A stretch of DNA of 8,061 bases, taken from the NCBI GenBank assembly GCA_028819835.1, contig JAPPKR010000108.1, forward strand, positions 1-8,061, given 5' to 3'. The notes under the pieces are model-generated. The model had not been told where the DNA came from and made no database searches. It worked only from the letters and a program-made list of their open reading frames with translations. The translations under genes were made by a program, and so were the position numbers. The stretch is from a bacterium. GTDB taxonomy: Bacteria; Actinomycetota; Acidimicrobiia; UBA5794; ZC4RG35. Shown piece by piece: positions 5,735 through 8,061 of the stretch (the first letter of the stretch is position 1; each line of letters begins with the position of its first letter).

Positions 5735-5847
5735 CGGACGCTCCTGTCTTCCCGTCCAACTTCGGGGAGCAGGGCCTCGCGGATCGGAAGGTCGCCAATC
5801 CGGATTGTCACATTAAGCTGAGGGTAAGGAACGGAGGAGATGGTGTG
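5735..5847. promoter_or_regulatory. Divergent intergenic region with strong ribosome-binding site for the channel gene
   Basis: This stretch must hold promoters for the phosphoribosyltransferase and the MscS channel. The only strong signal is GGAGGAG (5833-5839), placed eight bases before the ATG at 5848 and five before the GTG at 5845. TAAGCT (5814-5819) could be a -10 box for the channel, but no good -35 box pairs with it. Confidence 0.4.
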
Positions 5848-6897
5848 ATGCCCTTTGTCGTGTTGGCGCAGACGTTGGCGGACGCCTGCGGCGCTGCCCC
5901 GCAGGCTATCTGTCGGCTCGTTTTTGATGTGACCGGTAGCACCGGCGCGGCGCGTTTCGCTGATTTCGCGGCCCGTCCTGTCAAGGTCGTGATCATCCTG
6001 GTGATTGCTTGGTTGGCCAACCGGATGGTACGGCGTTGGCTCAACCGGGCTGTGGAGGGTTGGTTGGAGCGGCGGGCGGCTGTTGCCGAGGCAGCCCGGG
6101 ACAAATCGGCCGAGGCTTCCGATCGAAAAGAGGGGGGACTCCGCGAAGCAGCGCTCCATCGGGCCAGCATGATGCTCGAACAGCAGGAACGGAGCACCCA
6201 GCGGACCAGGACCCTCGGGGCGGTACTGCGGTCGATTGCCTCGATCGTGATCTACGGCATGGCCGTGATGATGTCTCTCGCCGAGTTCGACGTGAACCTG
6301 GGGCCGCTCATTGCCGGCGCCGGCATCGTGGGCGTGGCGGTGGGCTTCGGCGCACAGAGCCTGGTGAAGGACTTCCTGACGGGAGTGTTCATGCTTCTTG
6401 AGGACCAGTACGGCGTGGGGGACGTGGTCAACGTGGGCGAAACCGTCGGGGTTGTGGAAGCGGTGAAGCTCCGCACCACCCAGATCCGTGACATCAGCGG
6501 GACCGTGTGGTACATACCCAACGGCGAGATCCGCCGGGTAGCCAACCTGTCACAGGACTGGGGCCGGGCGGTGCTGGACCTCGAGGTGGCATACGACACC
6601 GACATCGAGAAGGCCAAGACGGTCATCAAGGAGGTGGCCGACGGGCTATGGCGCGAGCAATTACCGCACGCCACGATCACCGAAGAGCCCACTATCGCAG
6701 GTATTCAAAGCTTCGGCGCAAGCGCCATCGCCATCCGGCTGATGGCCAAGACCGAGCCTGGTGAGCACTTCGCCACCGCTCGGGAACTGCGGGGCCGGAT
6801 CAAGGCGGCCTTTGACGAAGCCGGAATCGAGATACCGTTCCCCCAAAGGACCGTATGGATGAAGACCGAGCAGCCGACTGACGGTTCGACAGCCTAG
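5848..6897 (+). CDS. MscS family small-conductance mechanosensitive channel
   Basis: The 349-residue product belongs to the MscS family, homoheptameric inner-membrane channels that open under membrane tension and release solutes during hypo-osmotic shock. TM1 lies near residues 45-61, TM2 near 127-147 and the pore-lining TM3 near 151-185, rich in Gly and Ala, ending in the hallmark GFGAQSLVKDFLTG (166-179). The cytoplasmic beta domain follows (about 186-232, with VWYIPNGEIRRVANLS) and then the alpha/beta domain closing with IPFPQRTVW (329-337). Between TM1 and TM2 is a highly charged linker (about 65-122), much longer than in E. coli MscS. The N-terminal segment before TM1 has two cysteines (14 and 22). 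The ATG at 5848 is chosen for its eight-base spacing from GGAGGAG; the GTG at 5845 would add one residue. Confidence 0.95.
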   Translation: MPFVVLAQTLADACGAAPQAICRLVFDVTGSTGAARFADFAARPVKVVIILVIAWLANRMVRRWLNRAVEGWLERRAAVAEAARDKSAEASDRKEGGLREAALHRASMMLEQQERSTQRTRTLGAVLRSIASIVIYGMAVMMSLAEFDVNLGPLIAGAGIVGVAVGFGAQSLVKDFLTGVFMLLEDQYGVGDVVNVGETVGVVEAVKLRTTQIRDISGTVWYIPNGEIRRVANLSQDWGRAVLDLEVAYDTDIEKAKTVIKEVADGLWREQLPHATITEEPTIAGIQSFGASAIAIRLMAKTEPGEHFATARELRGRIKAAFDEAGIEIPFPQRTVWMKTEQPTDGSTA

Positions 6898-6912
6898 GCA
6901 TCGATCTCCGAA

Positions 6913-6942
6913 TCGACTGGCTCGGCTCAACGGACGCACAAT
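6913..6942 (+). promoter_or_regulatory. Possible promoter of the short-chain dehydrogenase
   Basis: TCGACT (6913-6918) and CACAAT (6937-6942) are spaced 18 bases apart, each matching the housekeeping consensus at four of six positions. A start near 6949 would leave a leader of about 14 bases before the ATG at 6963. It is weak, and read-through from the channel gene is equally possible. Confidence 0.25.
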
Positions 6943-6962
6943 CCCACGACGAAAGACAGAAC

Positions 6963-7736
6963 ATGACCAATGACAACAGGCTGGAAGGCCGGGTGGCGGT
7001 GGTCACCGGCGCCGCGGCGGGGATCGGCCGGGCCACCGCGGAGTTGTTCGCCGAAGAAGGGGCCCGCGTGGTGCTGGCGGATATCGCCGGCGAGGCGGTG
7101 GGACGGGCCGCCGCTGAGATCCGGGAGACCGGAACGGAGGCCGTTGCGGTGGTTGCGGACGTTTCGACCGAAGAGGGCGCGGAGGAGGTGGTGGGGACCG
7201 CGGAGCGCCGCTTCGGCCCGGTGGATGTCCTGGTGAACAACGCCGGCGTCGAACTGAAGAGGCTGGTAGAGGAGACCAGCCTTGAGGAGTGGGACCGGAT
7301 CCTTCGCATCAACCTGACGTCGGCGTTCTTGATGTCCCGGCGGGTGGTCCCCGCCATGAAGGAGCGGAGGAGCGGCGTGATCGTGATGAACTCTTCGGTG
7401 GCGAATTTCATTGCGGCGGGCGGCACCACCGCCTACGGGGCGTCGAAGGCCGGGATGATGGCGCTGGCGCGGGGGATGGCGATGGAGGGAGCGCCCTACG
7501 GGATCCGGGTCAACGCGGTGTGTCCGGGCGTTATCGACACCCCGATGAACGAGCGGAACCTTTCCAGGGCCGAGGATCCGGAGGCCATGCGGCAGTCCTG
7601 GTTCGACATCACACCCCTGGGGCGCCTGGGAACTCCCCGCGACGTTGCACAGGCCATCTTGTTCCTGTCGAGTGACGAGTCGCGGTTCGTGACGGGTTTG
7701 CCGCTCGTAATTGACGGCGGGAGGATGATTCCGTAG
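6963..7736 (+). CDS. Short-chain dehydrogenase/reductase (SDR), classical type
   Basis: The 257-residue product has the standard length and motifs of classical SDR oxidoreductases: the nucleotide-binding TGAAAGIG (15-22), Asp66 in ADVS, NNAG (92-95), Asn117, Ser145, and the catalytic YGASK with Tyr158 and Lys162. Asp40 at the end of the second beta strand favours NAD(H) over NADP(H). The region 187-220 (CPGVIDTPMNERNL and onward) is the usual substrate-binding loop, and LPLVIDGGRMIP closes the protein. Cytoplasmic tetramers are common in the family. The sequence does not name the substrate. The ATG at 6963 has only a weak upstream GAAAG. The gene lies 65 bases after the channel gene and is convergent with the C-N hydrolase. 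Confidence 0.93.
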   Translation: MTNDNRLEGRVAVVTGAAAGIGRATAELFAEEGARVVLADIAGEAVGRAAAEIRETGTEAVAVVADVSTEEGAEEVVGTAERRFGPVDVLVNNAGVELKRLVEETSLEEWDRILRINLTSAFLMSRRVVPAMKERRSGVIVMNSSVANFIAAGGTTAYGASKAGMMALARGMAMEGAPYGIRVNAVCPGVIDTPMNERNLSRAEDPEAMRQSWFDITPLGRLGTPRDVAQAILFLSSDESRFVTGLPLVIDGGRMIP

Positions 7737-7741
7737 GTTTC

Positions 7742-7761
7742 CGGAAGTAGGGGGACTTCCG
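7742..7761. terminator. Possible two-way terminator hairpin
   Basis: A seven-base stem, CGGAAGT (7742-7748) and ACTTCCG (7755-7761), encloses a six-base loop in the 41-base gap between the convergent dehydrogenase and hydrolase genes. No long T-run follows on either side, only scattered T residues (TGGTTGTTTA) on the plus strand, so intrinsic termination would be weak. Confidence 0.4.
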
Positions 7762-7777
7762 AGAACCCTCTGGTTGT

Positions 7778-8061
7778 TTAGACGGCCGCCACCTCTTCGT
7801 ACACCTCGGGCCGGCGGTCGCGGTAGAAGGCCCAATAGCGGCGCACCTCTTCCACCATGCCCAGATCCAACTGGCGCACCAGCACCTCGTCCTCGGTGTC
7901 CGAGGCGGTCTCGCCCACTATCTCCCCGCGGGGGTCCGCGAAATATGAGGTGCCGTAGTAGTCGGTGCCCTCGAGGTCCTCGGCGCCCACCCGGTTGATG
8001 GCGCCCACGAAGTACTCGTTGGCGACCGCCGCGGCCGGCTGTTCCAGCTGCCAGAGGTGCT
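7778..8061 (-). CDS. Carbon-nitrogen hydrolase (nitrilase superfamily), beta-ureidopropionase-like, C-terminal part
   Basis: The minus-strand frame is open to the right edge and ends with TAA at 7780-7778, giving 93 residues. It reads HLWQLEQPAAAVANEYFVGAINRVG near the edge, then YYGTSYFADPRGEIV, LVRQLDLGMVEEVRRYWAF and a final YRDRRPEVYEEV. This order, especially NRVG, the YG-SYFADPRG segment and the LDL...W.F..DRRP.VY ending, is that of beta-ureidopropionase and N-carbamoyl amino acid hydrolases, which remove the carbamoyl group from N-carbamoyl-beta-alanine or related compounds with a Glu-Lys-Cys site. Most of the protein, including the catalytic Lys and Cys, lies outside the window. A GTG at 8008 is an internal valine, not a start. 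A pyrimidine-degradation role is plausible but not shown here. Confidence 0.87.
   Translation of the reverse strand, partial: HLWQLEQPAAAVANEYFVGAINRVGAEDLEGTDYYGTSYFADPRGEIVGETASDTEDEVLVRQLDLGMVEEVRRYWAFYRDRRPEVYEEVAAV

Noticed and set aside
5168..5821. Plus-strand frame of 217 codons opposite the phosphoribosyltransferase
   Set aside because: Antisense to a gene with a clear PRPP-binding motif; composition is typical of a high-GC shadow frame.
6800..7835. Minus-strand frames opposite the short-chain dehydrogenase (209 and 302 codons)
   Set aside because: Low-complexity Ser/Thr/Ala- or Arg/Gly/His-rich translations antisense to a protein with every SDR motif.

Overview
The window is high-GC DNA. 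Several genes start with TTG or GTG, and two small regulatory genes look leaderless. Together with the style of the proteins, especially the MscS channel N-terminus and the antitoxins, this suggests an actinobacterium, perhaps an uncultured acidimicrobial lineage. That placement is inference; no rRNA or marker gene is present. No tRNA, rRNA, CRISPR array, transposase or phage gene was seen, and no stretch over 300 bases lacks a gene.

Layout. Plus strand, left edge: the C-terminal part of an amidase-signature enzyme (1-518), then a six-helix membrane protein (541-1356) and a small ribbon-helix-helix antitoxin-like gene with no toxin (1469-1699). Minus strand, read from right to left: a phosphoribosyltransferase (5734-5096), DegT/DnrJ/EryC1/StrS aminotransferase B (4992-3841), a Phd-type antitoxin and PIN-toxin pair (3720-3056), and aminotransferase A (2881-1739). 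Plus strand again: an MscS-type mechanosensitive channel (5848-6897), divergent from the phosphoribosyltransferase, and a short-chain dehydrogenase (6963-7736). The right edge holds the C-terminal part of a beta-ureidopropionase-like C-N hydrolase on the minus strand.

How the genes fit together. The most distinctive part is 1.4-5.0 kb. Two PLP-dependent sugar-aminotransferase paralogs, about 78% identical by hand count, share the same rare start arrangement (AGAGGAG, six bases, TTG). They are separated by a complete toxin-antitoxin pair, and a lone antitoxin lies next to the 3' end of copy A. Both antitoxin genes have an inverted repeat over the start codon and a -10-like hexamer exactly seven bases before the ATG, the pattern of leaderless, self-repressed transcripts. 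No other nucleotide-sugar or polysaccharide gene is visible, so the aminotransferase substrate cannot be named. The flanking genes (amidase, C-N hydrolase, dehydrogenase, phosphoribosyltransferase, channel) are ordinary metabolic or housekeeping families.

I did not find a clearly new multi-gene system. The best leads are the aminotransferase/toxin-antitoxin island, a shared active-site substitution in both aminotransferases, and the matching control regions of the two antitoxin genes.
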